NCBI GenBank assembly: GCA_963840075.1
Contig: CAWIXS010000038.1
Span: 1 to 64,000 of the forward strand
Origin: AWTP1-13 sp963840075
Lineage (GTDB): Bacteria > Pseudomonadota > Alphaproteobacteria > Rhizobiales > Hyphomicrobiaceae
Length of the DNA: 64,000 bases
Reading direction: 5' to 3'
Position numbers and translations under genes: made by a program
Shown: positions 54,183-63,146 of the stretch, one piece after another
How the letters are laid out: each line of letters opens with the position of its first letter
How positions within the stretch are numbered: the first letter of the stretch is position 1
Notes under the pieces: model-generated
Told to the model about the DNA's origin: nothing
The model's database searches: none
Seen by the model: only the letters and a program-made list of their open reading frames with translations

Positions 54183-55682
54183 CTACTCCGCGAACGCCTT
54201 GGCGCGCGTCCGGTTCACCGCCGGCAGCACCGTTGCCACGACAGCCAGCAGCGCCACGCCCAGCATGACCGCGCTGATCGGGCGCTGCAGGAAGATCATC
54301 GGGTCGCCGCGCGACAGCGTCATGGCGCGGCGCAGATACTCCTCCATCAGCGGCCCCAGGATGTAGCCGAGCAGCAGCGGCGCCGGCTCGCAGTCGAGCT
54401 TCACGAGCACGTAGCCGATGACGCCGAACAGCGCCATCAGGTGCACATCGAAGGTGGCATTGGAGAGGCTCAGCACGCCCACCGAGGCGAACACCAGGAT
54501 GGCCGGATAGAGCAGGTGGTAGGGCACCGCGAGCACCCGCACCCACAGGCCGATCAGGGGCAGGTTCAACACCAGCAGGAACAGGTTGCCGATCCACATC
54601 GATACGATCACGCCCCAGAACAGGCTCGGCTGCTCCAGCATCACATTGGGACCGGGCCGGATGCCCTGCAGGATCAAGGCGCCGATCATCAGCGCCATCA
54701 CCGGATTGGAGGGAATGCCCAGCGTCAGCATCGGAATGAAGGAGGTCTGCGCACCGGCGTTGTTGGCCGCCTCCGGCGCGGCCACGCCTTCGATGGCGCC
54801 CTTGCCGAAGTCCGCAGCGCGTGGCGACACCTTCTTCTCCAGGGCGTAGGCGGCGAACGACGCGAGCAGCGCGCCACCGCCCGGCAGAATGCCGAGCACC
54901 GAGCCGAGCCCCGTGCCGCGCAGGATCGGGGCGATGATGCGTCCGATATCCTCGCGCGTGGGCATGAGCCTGCTGATCCGGGTCGACACGACCGCGCGCG
55001 CGCGCTCGCTCTCGAGATTGCGCACGATCTCCGCGACCCCGAACACGCCCATGGCGACCACCACGAAATTGATGCCGTCGCGCAGCTCCGGAATGTCGAA
55101 GGCGAAGCGCGCGGTGCCCGATGTCACGTCGCTGCCGATGAGGCTCAGGAGCAGGCCGAGCACGACCATGCCCAGCGCCTTGAGGAGGGAGCCCTGCGCC
55201 AGCACGATCGAGGCGACGAGCCCCAGCAGCATCAGCGAGAAGTACTCCGCCGCCTGAAACTTCAGAGCGACACCGGCAAGCGGCGGCGCCAGGAAGGCGA
55301 TCACGAAGGTGGCGGCTGTGCCGGCGACGAAAGACGCGATGGCGGCGGTCGCGAGCGCCGCTCCGGCGCGCCCCTGCTGGGCCATGCGATAGCCGTCGAG
55401 CGCGGTGACGACGGAGGAGGATTCGCCCGGCAGATTGATGAGGATGGCCGTGGTCGAGCCGCCGTACTGGGCGCCGTAGTAGATGCCGGCCAGCATGATC
55501 AGCGCCGATTCCGCCGGCAGCGAGAACGTCGCCGGCAGCAGCATGGCGATGGTCGCCACCGGCCCGAGCCCGGGCAGCACGCCGACGAGGGTGCCGAGCA
55601 GCACGCCGAGAAAGCAGTAGAGCACGTTCTCCGGCGACAATGCGGTCGCAAGCCCGGTGGCCAGATTGGCGAGGATATCCAT
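54183..55682 (-). CDS. tctA: tripartite tricarboxylate transporter, large membrane subunit
   Basis: The 499-residue TctA protein has about 12 helices. The conserved motifs GVLLGTLVGVLPGLGPVATI and GIYYGAQYGGSTTAILINLP are present, as are GILPGGGALLASFAAYALEK and LTLGIPSNPVMALMIGALIL. TctABC systems import carboxylates such as citrate with a periplasmic binding protein. The small subunit gene tctB is 6 bases upstream. No tctC binding-protein gene lies in the window on either side, so it may be supplied from elsewhere, as is common in this family. Confidence 0.96.
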   Translation of the reverse strand: MDILANLATGLATALSPENVLYCFLGVLLGTLVGVLPGLGPVATIAMLLPATFSLPAESALIMLAGIYYGAQYGGSTTAILINLPGESSSVVTALDGYRMAQQGRAGAALATAAIASFVAGTAATFVIAFLAPPLAGVALKFQAAEYFSLMLLGLVASIVLAQGSLLKALGMVVLGLLLSLIGSDVTSGTARFAFDIPELRDGINFVVVAMGVFGVAEIVRNLESERARAVVSTRISRLMPTREDIGRIIAPILRGTGLGSVLGILPGGGALLASFAAYALEKKVSPRAADFGKGAIEGVAAPEAANNAGAQTSFIPMLTLGIPSNPVMALMIGALILQGIRPGPNVMLEQPSLFWGVIVSMWIGNLFLLVLNLPLIGLWVRVLAVPYHLLYPAILVFASVGVLSLSNATFDVHLMALFGVIGYVLVKLDCEPAPLLLGYILGPLMEEYLRRAMTLSRGDPMIFLQRPISAVMLGVALLAVVATVLPAVNRTRAKAFAE

Positions 55683-55688
55683 GCCCGC

Positions 55689-56144
55689 CTAGCCTCCGAG
55701 CCAGGAGCCGAGCACCGGGAACTGCAGCCCCAGCCCCACGACGAACACCAGCACGCAGAAGGCGCCGAGCGCCACGGCGAGGAGGACGGCAGCCAGCGGC
55801 CGCGAGTTGCGGCTGGCAGGAGCGGCGGCGAGGACCAGCGCTGCGGCGGCCGGCCCGAGCCCGGCGCGCTGCACCAGCAGGCCGAACAGCACGACCCCCG
55901 CCGTGACCAGAATGAGCGCCTTGCCGGCGATGTCGCGGACGGGGAGGCCCGGCACGATCAGGCTGCGCACGACCGTGGCGGCCCCGATGACCATCAGCAC
56001 GAGCGACAGAGCGACCGGGAAATAGCCGGACCCCATGCGGCGCGCAGAGCCCAGCTCGTAGTCCTGCGCCAATGTGAGGAACGCGGCGCCGAACGCCAGG
56101 AACAGGCAGCCGGCGAGCAAGTCTTTGGCGTTGCGGACGCGCAT
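55689..56144 (-). CDS. tctB: tripartite tricarboxylate transporter, small membrane subunit
   Basis: The 151-residue TctB protein has four helices: AKDLLAGCLFLAFGAAFLTL, FPVALSLVLMVIGAATVVRS, ALILVTAGVVLFGLLVQRAG, and AAVLLAVALGAFCVLVFVVG. The RRMGSGYFP segment between helices 1 and 2 is the TctB hallmark. ATG 56144 with GGGGGAT upstream is the start. It is cotranscribed with tctA. Confidence 0.92.
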   Translation of the reverse strand: MRVRNAKDLLAGCLFLAFGAAFLTLAQDYELGSARRMGSGYFPVALSLVLMVIGAATVVRSLIVPGLPVRDIAGKALILVTAGVVLFGLLVQRAGLGPAAAALVLAAAPASRNSRPLAAVLLAVALGAFCVLVFVVGLGLQFPVLGSWLGG

Positions 56145-56360
56145 TGCAAATCCCCCGGGTTGAGAAACCGCGCACGATTTCGACGGTGCGCCGATCCACG
56201 CCGCCTTGCAACGGCCCGCACGCGGCAGACACTTGCTTCCGCCCTCGGAAGAGTGCAGTGCGGGGCCATCGCGTGCGGCAGCGGCCGCCACATCGGCGAC
56301 ACGGCGCGGAGGCAGGGCTGGGCGCAACTGAGGTGAGCGCCTCGCGAGGAGGTAACGCCC

Positions 56361-56731
56361 GTGGGCATCGACGCCGTCGCCGGGCTGCGCATTGCCAGTC
56401 TCGCCGCGCCGCGGACATGGTTCGGCATCGATCACCCGGTCGAGCTTCGCGGCGACGCGGCGCTCGTCCCTACGTTCAACCGCTTCGACGCCGCCGATCC
56501 CGACGAGCGCGCGCTCGCCCTGCGCGAGCTGCTGGGTGCGGCGCTCGGTGCCCACGACGACGCGCGCGGCATCCTGTTCTTTCCCTCGAAGCGCAGGCCG
56601 AGGCCATGCTCGCCGCGCAGCGCCAGCCGCCGGTCGTGCTGGAGGAGCTCACCGATGCCGTGGACGAGCTGCTGCCGAATTACGACCGCACTCGACCGGC
56701 GAGCGAGCATGAAGCCCTGTGGCGGAGATGA
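56361..56731 (+). pseudogene. small hypothetical protein, frameshifted
   Basis: The first frame reads MGIDAVAGLRIASLAAPRTW and ALRELLGAALGAHDDARGIL then FFPS. Near 56585 one base is missing, and the following frame gives EAMLAAQRQPPVVLEELTDA and VDELLPNYDRTRPASEHEAL to a stop. Together they make a protein of about 123 residues with no recognised family. GAGGAGGTAA precedes the start, so it was a real gene. It is divergent from tctB. Confidence 0.55.
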
Positions 56732-56860
56732 TCGCGCCGACTGCGAGCGAAGCGCGCAGGCGGCGCCGGGATGACGTTGCTGGGGGTGGCGATGCGTACA
56801 CCGGTGCCCATGCGCCCTCGACTGGCGTGGCGCGATCCACGAAGTGCCGGAGACAGAGCC

Positions 56861-57679
56861 CTAGCTGCCGCGCCCGCGCAGCCAGCGCTTCAGGTTCTCG
56901 CCGAGCGACCCGCCGCGCTGAACCGGGGCAGCGGGACCGGGGCTCGGTGGCGGCGCGGGCGCAGCTGCAGCGAGCGGCCGTGCCTCGGTCGCTGGCGCAG
57001 CTGGCTCGGCCGTGGCCACGGCCGCAGAGGGGTTCTTCCCGCCCCTGCCGCCGCTGCCGTCATCGGTCCGGCCGGCGCTCCTCTCACCCTTCTTCGAGCC
57101 GCCGGACTGAGCGGGTTGCAGGCGGCGCGCCACGTCGGTCAGGAAGCGGGCGTCGTCGCCGGCCGCGAGCCGCCCCGCCGCCACGGCGATGGCGTCGAGC
57201 GTTGGCTCCAGCCACTCCTGGTCGGCCCTGGGGAAGTCGTGCAGGACGTAGTGCACCACCGCGTCCTTGGACCCGGGATGGCCGACGCCGATGCGCACGC
57301 GCGCGTAGTCGTTGCCCACATGCGCCGTGATCGAGCGCAGGCCGTTGTGGCCGGCATTGCCGCCGCCCACCTTCACCTTGAGCTTGCCGGGGGCCAGGTC
57401 GATCTCGTCGTGGAGGACGTAGATGTCGCCCTCGTCGATCTTGAGGTAGCGCTGCGCCTCGCCCACCGCCTGGCCGCTGTCGTTCATGTAGGTCTGCGGC
57501 ATCAGCAGCATGACGCGTCGCCCGCCGATCAGCCCCTCCGCGACCAGGCCGTGGTAGCGCTTGCGCCACGGGCCCAGCCCGTGGCGCTCGGCGATGCGCT
57601 CCAGCGCCATGAAGCCGACGTTGTGGCGGTGGCGCGCGTAGCCTTGGCCCGGATTGCCGAGTCCGACGAGAAGCTTCAT
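56861..57679 (-). CDS. pth: peptidyl-tRNA hydrolase with long C-terminal extension
   Basis: The 272-residue enzyme frees tRNA from dropped peptidyl-tRNA. The core (1-190) has LVGLGNPGQGYARHRHNVGF with the catalytic His, MLLMPQTYMNDSGQAVGEAQ, LHDEIDLAPGKLKVKVGGGN and AGHNGLRSI. The last 75 residues are an Ala/Pro/Gly-rich disordered tail ending GENLKRWLRGRGS, longer than the usual 190-200 residues of the family but common in Rhizobiales. ATG 57679 is the conserved start. It follows rplY on the same strand. Confidence 0.96.
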   Translation of the reverse strand: MKLLVGLGNPGQGYARHRHNVGFMALERIAERHGLGPWRKRYHGLVAEGLIGGRRVMLLMPQTYMNDSGQAVGEAQRYLKIDEGDIYVLHDEIDLAPGKLKVKVGGGNAGHNGLRSITAHVGNDYARVRIGVGHPGSKDAVVHYVLHDFPRADQEWLEPTLDAIAVAAGRLAAGDDARFLTDVARRLQPAQSGGSKKGERSAGRTDDGSGGRGGKNPSAAVATAEPAAPATEARPLAAAAPAPPPSPGPAAPVQRGGSLGENLKRWLRGRGS

Positions 57680-57730
57680 GGGCGACATCCACCAGGCACA
57701 GGTGCCGAGCCGCAAAAGACCGGGCGGCTC

Positions 57731-58510
57731 TTACTTCTTTCCCTTCTCCGGAGCCTTGGCGGCGGTCTTGGCGGCGGGCTTGGCGCCCTCCTTGCCGGCG
57801 GGTGCCTTGGCGGCCGGCGCTTTCGCCCCGGCGGCGGCCTTGGCATCGCCCGCGGCAGCCGCACCCTCGGCGGCCTCGCCAGCGGCCGGCGGCGCACCTT
57901 CGCCCGCGGCAGCCGCCTCGACGCCCGCCGCCGCCTCCTCGTCGGCCCTGTGGCCGGCGATGGTGGCGACCGTGAAGTCGCGGTTCTGGATCGTCGGCTG
58001 CACACCTTCGGGCAGCGTGATGGCCGAGATGTGGATGGATCGGCCGATGTCCAGCCCCGCGAGGCTGAACTCGAGGTGGTCGGGGATCGCCTCGGCCGCG
58101 CAGGTGACCTCGATCTCGTGGCGAACGATGTTCAGAACGCCGCCACGCTTCAAGCCCGGCGAGGCCGCATCGTTGACGAAGCGCACGGGGACATTGACGC
58201 GGATGCGCGCGCCCGGGCTCACGCGCTGGAAGTCGACATGCACCGGGTGGTCGTGGACGGGGTCGAGCTGCACCTCGCGCGGGATTACCCGCACCTTGGT
58301 GCCGTCGATGTCGAGCTCGATGAGCGACGACAGGAACCGGCCGCGGTTGATGATGTTGACCAGCTCGTTGGAGACGACCGCCACGTTCTCCGGCGCCCGG
58401 CCGTCGCCGTAGATGACGGCCGGCACCTTGGCCTCGCGGCGCGTGGCGCGGGCGCCGCCGGTGCCGGCGCTGGCTCGCACGAAAGCCTTGATCTCGCTGA
58501 CCTGAGCCAT
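57731..58510 (-). CDS. rplY: ribosomal protein bL25, long Ctc form
   Basis: The 259-residue ribosomal protein binds 5S rRNA through its N-terminal domain (EIKAFVRASAGTGGARATRR, KVPAVIYGDGRAPENVAVVS). The TL5/Ctc C-terminal beta domain (GGVLNIVRHEIEVTCAAEAI) follows. The last 70 residues are a low-complexity Ala/Lys/Pro tail (AAKAPEKGKK). Such tails are common in alphaproteobacterial bL25. The rplY-pth order is conserved across bacteria, with 51 bases between the genes. Confidence 0.96.
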   Translation of the reverse strand: MAQVSEIKAFVRASAGTGGARATRREAKVPAVIYGDGRAPENVAVVSNELVNIINRGRFLSSLIELDIDGTKVRVIPREVQLDPVHDHPVHVDFQRVSPGARIRVNVPVRFVNDAASPGLKRGGVLNIVRHEIEVTCAAEAIPDHLEFSLAGLDIGRSIHISAITLPEGVQPTIQNRDFTVATIAGHRADEEAAAGVEAAAAGEGAPPAAGEAAEGAAAAGDAKAAAGAKAPAAKAPAGKEGAKPAAKTAAKAPEKGKK

Positions 58511-58618
58511 CTCGTCTCGTCTCCTGGAAGCTGGCGTCCGACGGCCTGCCTCGGCGGCAGCCTCTTGCCATTCGTTGCGGGCTTATAACGGCGCGCCGCG
58601 TGCGGCGCAACGGTGAGG

Positions 58619-58684
58619 CCAGGTTCCAGGTGTCAGGTCTCGGGGATCGGGCGCGCGGCCTGGGGGCTCCCTGACACCTGAAAC
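58619..58684. repeat. inverted repeat between rplY and thyA
   Basis: AGGTTCCAGGTGTCAGG (from about 58620) and CCTGACACCTGAAACCT (ending 58687) are inverted copies around a GC-rich centre with a second stem, CGCGCGGCC. It abuts the stop codon of thyA. The words GTGTCAGG/CCTGACAC recall the GGTGTCAGACC palindromes elsewhere in the window. Confidence 0.65.
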
Positions 58685-59479
58685 CTAAATGGCGACCTCG
58701 GCCTTGATGTGCGGGTGCGGATCGTAGCCCGTGAGCTCGAAGTCCTCGGACCCGAAGCGGAAGAGGCTCCGCACCTCCGCATTGAGGCGCATGCGCGGCA
58801 GAGGCCGAGGCGTGCGCGCCAGCTGCAGGTCGGCCTGCTCCAGGTGGTTGAGATAGAGGTGGGCGTCGCCGAGGGTATGGACGAACTCGCCCGGCTCGAG
58901 ATCCGTCACCTGGGCCATCATCATGGTCAGCAGCGCGTAGGTCGCAATGTTGAACGGGACACCCAGAAACGCGTCGGCCGAGCGCTGGTAGAGCTGGCAC
59001 GACAGCCTCCCCTCGGCCACGTAGAATTGAAAGAGGCAGTGGCACGGCGCCAGCGCCATGTCGGGGAGATCGGCGGGGTTCCAGGCCGTGACGACCATGC
59101 GGCGACTGTCGGGGTTGGTCTTGAGGGTCTCGACCACCTCCTGCAGCTGGTCGATCGTCCGTCCGTCCGGGGTCGCCCAGGAGCGCCACTGCGCCCCGTA
59201 GATGGGCCCCAGCTCGCCGTTCTCGTCGGCCCACTCGTCCCAGATCGTGACACCGTTGACATTGAGGTACTTGGTGTTGGTGTCGCCCTGGAGGAACCAG
59301 AGCAACTCGTGGATCACCGACTTCAGATGGACCCGCTTGGTGGTGACCAAGGGAAAGCCGGCGGCGAGATCGAGGCGCATCTGGTGCCCGAATACGCTGA
59401 GCGTGCCGGTGCCGGTGCGGTCGCTCTTGCGCACGCCCTGGGTGCGAATGCGCCGTATGAGGTCGAGGTATTGCTGCAT
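58685..59479 (-). CDS. thyA: thymidylate synthase
   Basis: The 264-residue enzyme methylates dUMP with methylene-tetrahydrofolate, yielding dTMP and dihydrofolate. The folate and nucleotide motifs are present: RTGTGTLSVFGHQMRLDLAA, FLQGDTNTKYLNVNGVTIWD, the nucleophile in ALAPCHCLFQFYVAEGRLSC and QRSADAFLGVPFNIATYALL. The tail GYDPHPHIKAEVAI ends the protein as expected. ATG 59479 is the conserved start. A dihydrofolate reductase gene, usually next in rhizobia, is not found in this window. Confidence 0.97.
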   Translation of the reverse strand: MQQYLDLIRRIRTQGVRKSDRTGTGTLSVFGHQMRLDLAAGFPLVTTKRVHLKSVIHELLWFLQGDTNTKYLNVNGVTIWDEWADENGELGPIYGAQWRSWATPDGRTIDQLQEVVETLKTNPDSRRMVVTAWNPADLPDMALAPCHCLFQFYVAEGRLSCQLYQRSADAFLGVPFNIATYALLTMMMAQVTDLEPGEFVHTLGDAHLYLNHLEQADLQLARTPRPLPRMRLNAEVRSLFRFGSEDFELTGYDPHPHIKAEVAI

Positions 59480-59572
59480 GGCGCCACCGTAGCTCTTGAG
59501 TCTGCGCCCTGCCAAGGCGTCGACCCGCGCAGTCCACGAAGTTGCGCAGCGCCATGCAGACGCGGCGGCGGC

Positions 59573-60382
59573 TCAGGCGGGGGCCGGGAGATCGACGAGC
59601 CGCAGCAGCAGAAGGACCAGCCCGTTGAAGATGGCGTGGCAGAGAATGGGGACGCGCAGGCTGCCCGTGCGCCACAGGAGCCACGAGAAGAACAGCCCGA
59701 TGACGAAGACCTCGACGAGGCCCACCGGGGAATAGCCCCAGTGCAGGGCGGTCCAGAGCAGGTTGGCCAGGAGGGCGGCCCCCCAGAAGCCGAGCCTCGT
59801 TCGCGCCAGTGCGGAGAGCAGGAAGCCGCGAAGCACCAGCTCCTCCGACAGAGGCGCGCCAACAGCCACCACCGCTGCAACGAGGGGCCAATCCGGCCCC
59901 CGGACAAGGTCCACGAACTGCCGCAGGTCCGTCCCCACGTCGTGCCCCGCGCCGCGCTGAACGCTGGACAGCAGGACCTGGAGCGCCACCAGAGCCAGCA
60001 GCGCACCTGCGTAGGTGCGCCAGCCTCCGGGGGCCGCCCGCAGGGCGAGCACCTCGCGGGGGCGCCCGCCGAACAGCGAGCTGGCGAGCAGCGTCAGGCC
60101 AACCATGAGGAGCTGCCCGAGCCCCAGCAGTCGCAGACGCACCGGCATCTCCTCCAGCTCACCCGTGCTGACGACTCCGAGGAAACGCGCCAGCAACACC
60201 CCTGCGAGAAGGCTCGCGCCCAGGATCGCGACGGTCGCCAGCAGGCCCGCGACGGCCCCCCACGGCGATCCGCTCCGGTAGGCCGGCGCGCCGCGCAGGA
60301 GGCGCCCGCGGGGAGGATCGGGGCTTGGGGCACCACTCACGCGTCCTGCCTCTCCTGCAACCGGACGGGGAACGCCGACCAT
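59573..60382 (-). CDS. CPBP-family intramembrane metalloprotease
   Basis: The 269-residue protein has about eight hydrophobic segments. The three CPBP motifs are EE-x3-R in GAPLSEELVLRGFLLSALA, the His in LLWTALHWGYSPVGLVEVF, and CHAIFNGLVLL near the C-terminus, which together bind zinc. Members cleave membrane substrates or act in protein maturation, and the bacterial substrate is unknown. The first 35 residues are Pro/Arg rich and may not be translated. It lies between thyA and the divergent ssrA gene. Confidence 0.88.
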   Translation of the reverse strand: MVGVPRPVAGEAGRVSGAPSPDPPRGRLLRGAPAYRSGSPWGAVAGLLATVAILGASLLAGVLLARFLGVVSTGELEEMPVRLRLLGLGQLLMVGLTLLASSLFGGRPREVLALRAAPGGWRTYAGALLALVALQVLLSSVQRGAGHDVGTDLRQFVDLVRGPDWPLVAAVVAVGAPLSEELVLRGFLLSALARTRLGFWGAALLANLLWTALHWGYSPVGLVEVFVIGLFFSWLLWRTGSLRVPILCHAIFNGLVLLLLRLVDLPAPA

Positions 60383-60498
60383 ACCGAGGCGCCGCCGGCG
60401 CCGGCCAGAGACGGACGTTTTCCCAATAACCTCAAGGGGCTGGCCCCACTGCGGCGCACCATTTGCCGCGGGCGCGGGCGCTGCCGTGAAGCCTGGGT

Positions 60499-60526
60499 TT
60501 GTCTCAACCTCGATCCTGCTTATATT
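60499..60526 (+). promoter_or_regulatory. promoter candidate for ssrA
   Basis: TTGTCT (60499) and TATATT (60521) are separated by 16 bases and lie a few bases upstream of the tmRNA acceptor piece. Both match the sigma-70 consensus well for an alphaproteobacterium, as expected for a constitutive stable RNA. Confidence 0.5.
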
Positions 60527-60534
60527 GGAGGTGC

Positions 60535-60858
60535 CGGATTCGTCCGGCTATGGCGATAAATGGACATCGTAATAAGCCTATCGGACCCGGGGGCAGTACC
60601 CGGCGCCTCCACCCCAGGGGTTAGACCCAACCTGACCCCTGAGGTGGGGGCGAACTAGGATCGACGAGGGTGTAAAGGGTGCGCTTTCGCTCGGCATGAT
60701 ACCGCCGTTATCGGGTCAATCAGAATAGTTGCCAACGACAACTATGCTGAGGCTGCTCTCGCTGCGTAACGCGGCGCGAAAGGCCTGAACTTGAAGCCCT
60801 GGCGTTTAGCCACGTCAGGCGCGGTTCGGAGGGCACCGGGCAACAGAAGCCCTCCACT
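60535..60858 (+). ncRNA. ssrA: tmRNA, permuted two-piece alphaproteobacterial type
   Basis: The acceptor piece is encoded first. GGACCCGGGGGCAGTACCCG with its T-arm is followed by CGCCTCCACC (to about 60613). A removable loop with the hairpin CAGGGGTTAG/CTGACCCCTG follows (60614-60645). The coding piece starts GGGGGCGAACTAGGATCGAC at 60646. GGGGGCG pairs with CGCCTCC, leaving the G3-U70 alanine identity pair. The tag frame at 60731-60769 encodes ANDNYAEAALAA and a stop. Pseudoknot-forming GGAGGGCACC...GCCCTCC ends the gene. The encoded CCA is incomplete, so CCA would be added. The tag-binding adaptor gene sspB follows. Confidence 0.95.
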
Positions 60859-60927
60859 TTAAGATTGCAGCGACTTGCATACCGCGAGTTCGTGTTGCGT
60901 GCTGCTCACGGGACAAGTCACGGGACG

Positions 60928-61626
60928 ATGACTGACAAACAGCAGATCGACTACGCGGCCCTGACCCAGGACGCCCTGCGCGGGATCGTGCGCTCGGTTC
61001 TGCTCCGCGTCGCCTCGTCCGGCCTGCCGGGCGATCATCATTTCTTCATCGCCTTCGATACGCGGGCGCCCGGCGTGGTCGTCTCCAAGCGCCTCAGGGA
61101 GAGGTATCCCGAGGAGATGACCATCGTCCTCCAGCACCAATACTCGCGCCTTGCCGTGAACGACGAGCGCCTCGAGGTCACCTTGAGCTTCGGCAATGTG
61201 CCCGAGCGCCTCACGGTGCCGCTGAAAGCCATCCGCAAATTCTTCGACCCCAGCGTCCGCTTCATCATTCACTTCGAGGGCTCGGACCTGATGGGGAACG
61301 AGGACCTGATCGAGCTGGAGCCGGAAGGTGCCGACATGCCCGAGGTCGGACGGCGCCTGGGAGCGTCGCAGGGCACCGATCAGGACGACCAGGCCGAGCC
61401 GCACGAGGCGGGCAGGCACGAGAAGGTGCGCGGCCCCCGCAAGCCCGCGCCTTTGCAGAACGATGCGCCAGGGGCGCCGGCGGAGGCCTCAGCCGACGAG
61501 GCGACCGGCCCGGCCGCCGGTCCAGCGCGCTGGCAGGGGGCACGCCCCAAGCTCGTGAAGTCCAAGCCCGAGGAGCCGGCGAACGACGCCAATGTCGTCG
61601 AGCTCGACAAGTTCCGGAAGAAGTAG
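60928..61626 (+). CDS. sspB: SspB-family ClpXP adaptor (alphaproteobacterial form)
   Basis: The 232-residue adaptor tethers ssrA-tagged proteins to ClpX. The SspB fold includes DYAALTQDALRGIVRSVLLR, GLPGDHHFFIAFDTRAPGVV and VPERLTVPLKAIRKFFDPSV. A long charged linker follows, and the C-terminus ends ANDANVVELDKFRKK, the ClpX-tethering tail typical of alpha-SspB. ATG 60928 is the conserved start, and the frame back to 60865 overlaps the tmRNA tail. Its position directly after ssrA links tag and adaptor. Confidence 0.93.
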   Translation: MTDKQQIDYAALTQDALRGIVRSVLLRVASSGLPGDHHFFIAFDTRAPGVVVSKRLRERYPEEMTIVLQHQYSRLAVNDERLEVTLSFGNVPERLTVPLKAIRKFFDPSVRFIIHFEGSDLMGNEDLIELEPEGADMPEVGRRLGASQGTDQDDQAEPHEAGRHEKVRGPRKPAPLQNDAPGAPAEASADEATGPAAGPARWQGARPKLVKSKPEEPANDANVVELDKFRKK

Positions 61627-62048
61627 CTGCCCCACGTCGGCCGCGCCGTCCGACTGCTGCCTTGCATTGTTGCGGGCCCCGAAGGCTCGGGTCCCGCCTT
61701 GCCCGCCGTGTGGCAATCGCGCGTCGTCGCAGCGCGTTTTACTGCCGTGCAGATGGCCGTGCAGATGCAAGAGAAGCGGGCGACCGCCGCGTTCGCCGAC
61801 GGCTCCGCAATACGCCGCTCACCCAAGTTGCGATGTAGGCTAGCCTTTTTTATCAATGATTGCCATATATCCCGGCAGCGGACCGAATTTGCGCCCGCCC
61901 GTGGCGTCGCCTATAACCCCCCGGAGTGCGGGAATTCCTCCGAACATGCCGGGATTTGGCAGGCGCCGCGGGGCAGGGCGGGCCCGATGGGCACCCCGAT
62001 TGGCACCATGAGGCCGCAACCGAGGGAAACCTGAAAGGCGAGTAATCG
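61627..62048. other. non-coding gap between sspB and hflK
   Basis: No credible gene was seen in these 422 bases. In relatives a dihydrofolate reductase gene may be expected between thyA and hflK, but no reductase motif appears in any frame. GC drops around 61845-61870 (TAGCCTTTTTTATCAATGAT), a likely promoter or terminator area. AAAGGCGAGTAATCG precedes the hflK start. Confidence 0.5.
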
Positions 62049-63146
62049 ATGCCTTGGAACAACCAGAGTGGTGGTGGTCGCAGAGGGGGTGGGGGTGGTG
62101 GCCCCTGGGGGCAGGGCCCGTCGGGCGGGCCGCATCAGCAGCCCGACCTCGAGGAGCTCCTGAAGCGCAGCCAGGACCGGCTCAAGCAGGTCATCCCGGG
62201 GGGTGGGGGCCCGCCGGGTCTGGTGATCTTCCTGCTGATGCTGGCCGGCGCGGTGGTTGCGGCCTGGTTTGCCTTCTTCTTCGTGGTAGCCGCCGACGAG
62301 AACGCCGTGGTCCTGCGCTTCGGCAAGTTCGACCGCCAGGTGGACTCCGGCCTGCACTTCCGGCTGCCACCTCCGATCGAGGAGGTGCGCGTGGCGAAAG
62401 TAAGGACCGTGAACGTCACCGAGGTCGGCTTCGAATCCACGCCCGCCGGACGCGCCCGCCGCGATTTGCCGTCCGAGAGCCTGATGCTCACCGGAGACGA
62501 GAACATCGTCGTTGTCGGGTTCGCGGTGAGCTGGCAGATCAGGGACGCCAAGGAATACCTGTTCAATATCCAGAACCCAAAGGACACCGTGAAGGAGGTG
62601 GCGGAAAGCGTGATGCGGGAGGTTGTGGGCGAGTCCGAGCTCGCACCGCTCATCACCGAGGCGCGCGGCAAGACCGAGGCGGGGGTCAAGAAGCTTCTGC
62701 AGGAGGTGTTGGACTACTACGGGGCCGGCGTCGCGATTCAGGCCGTGAGCATCAAGAAGACCGACCCGCCCGCGCTCGTCATCGACGCGTTCCGCGACGT
62801 CCAGGCGGCGCAAGCCGACAAGGAGAAGTACCAGAACGAAGCGACTGGCTACGCCAACAAGGTGGTGAACGAGGCCAAGGGTGAAGCGGAGCGGATACTG
62901 CTCACCGCCAAGGGCTATCAGCAGCAGGCGATTGCCGAGGCAACGGGCCAGACCGCGCGTTTCCTGAAGGTGTTCGAGGAATACAAGAAGGCGCCCGAGG
63001 TGACCCGCAAGCGGCTCTATCTGGAGACCATGGAACGGGTGCTCGGCGGCGCCGACAAGATCATTCTCGACAGCAAGAGCGGCCAGAGCGTAGTGCCGTA
63101 CCTGCCGCTCGAGCAGCTGCAGAAGCGCAAAGAGGGGGCGAACTGA
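62049..63146 (+). CDS. hflK: FtsH protease modulator subunit HflK
   Basis: The 365-residue membrane protein has a Gly-rich cytoplasmic lead (SGGGRRGGGGGGPWGQGPSG), one transmembrane helix (LVIFLLMLAGAVVAAWFAFF) and a large periplasmic SPFH domain. The domain begins NAVVLRFGKFDRQVDSGLHF and includes SLMLTGDENIVVVGFAVSWQ and VREVVGESELAPLITEARGK-like helices. The helical tail ends at KRKEGAN. With HflC it forms cages around FtsH and regulates membrane proteolysis. The hflC start overlaps its stop as TGATG. Confidence 0.96.
   Translation: MPWNNQSGGGRRGGGGGGPWGQGPSGGPHQQPDLEELLKRSQDRLKQVIPGGGGPPGLVIFLLMLAGAVVAAWFAFFFVVAADENAVVLRFGKFDRQVDSGLHFRLPPPIEEVRVAKVRTVNVTEVGFESTPAGRARRDLPSESLMLTGDENIVVVGFAVSWQIRDAKEYLFNIQNPKDTVKEVAESVMREVVGESELAPLITEARGKTEAGVKKLLQEVLDYYGAGVAIQAVSIKKTDPPALVIDAFRDVQAAQADKEKYQNEATGYANKVVNEAKGEAERILLTAKGYQQQAIAEATGQTARFLKVFEEYKKAPEVTRKRLYLETMERVLGGADKIILDSKSGQSVVPYLPLEQLQKRKEGAN

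Noticed and set aside
54028..56418. Long 796-residue frame over tctA/tctB
   Set aside because: It is in another frame of the same strand as tctBA with no recognisable motif, and those genes explain the coding signal.
57084..59891. Very long minus-strand open frame of 935 residues
   Set aside because: It is antisense or out of frame to pth, rplY and thyA, is Arg/Ala/Pro rich and has no domain. It is a GC-driven shadow.
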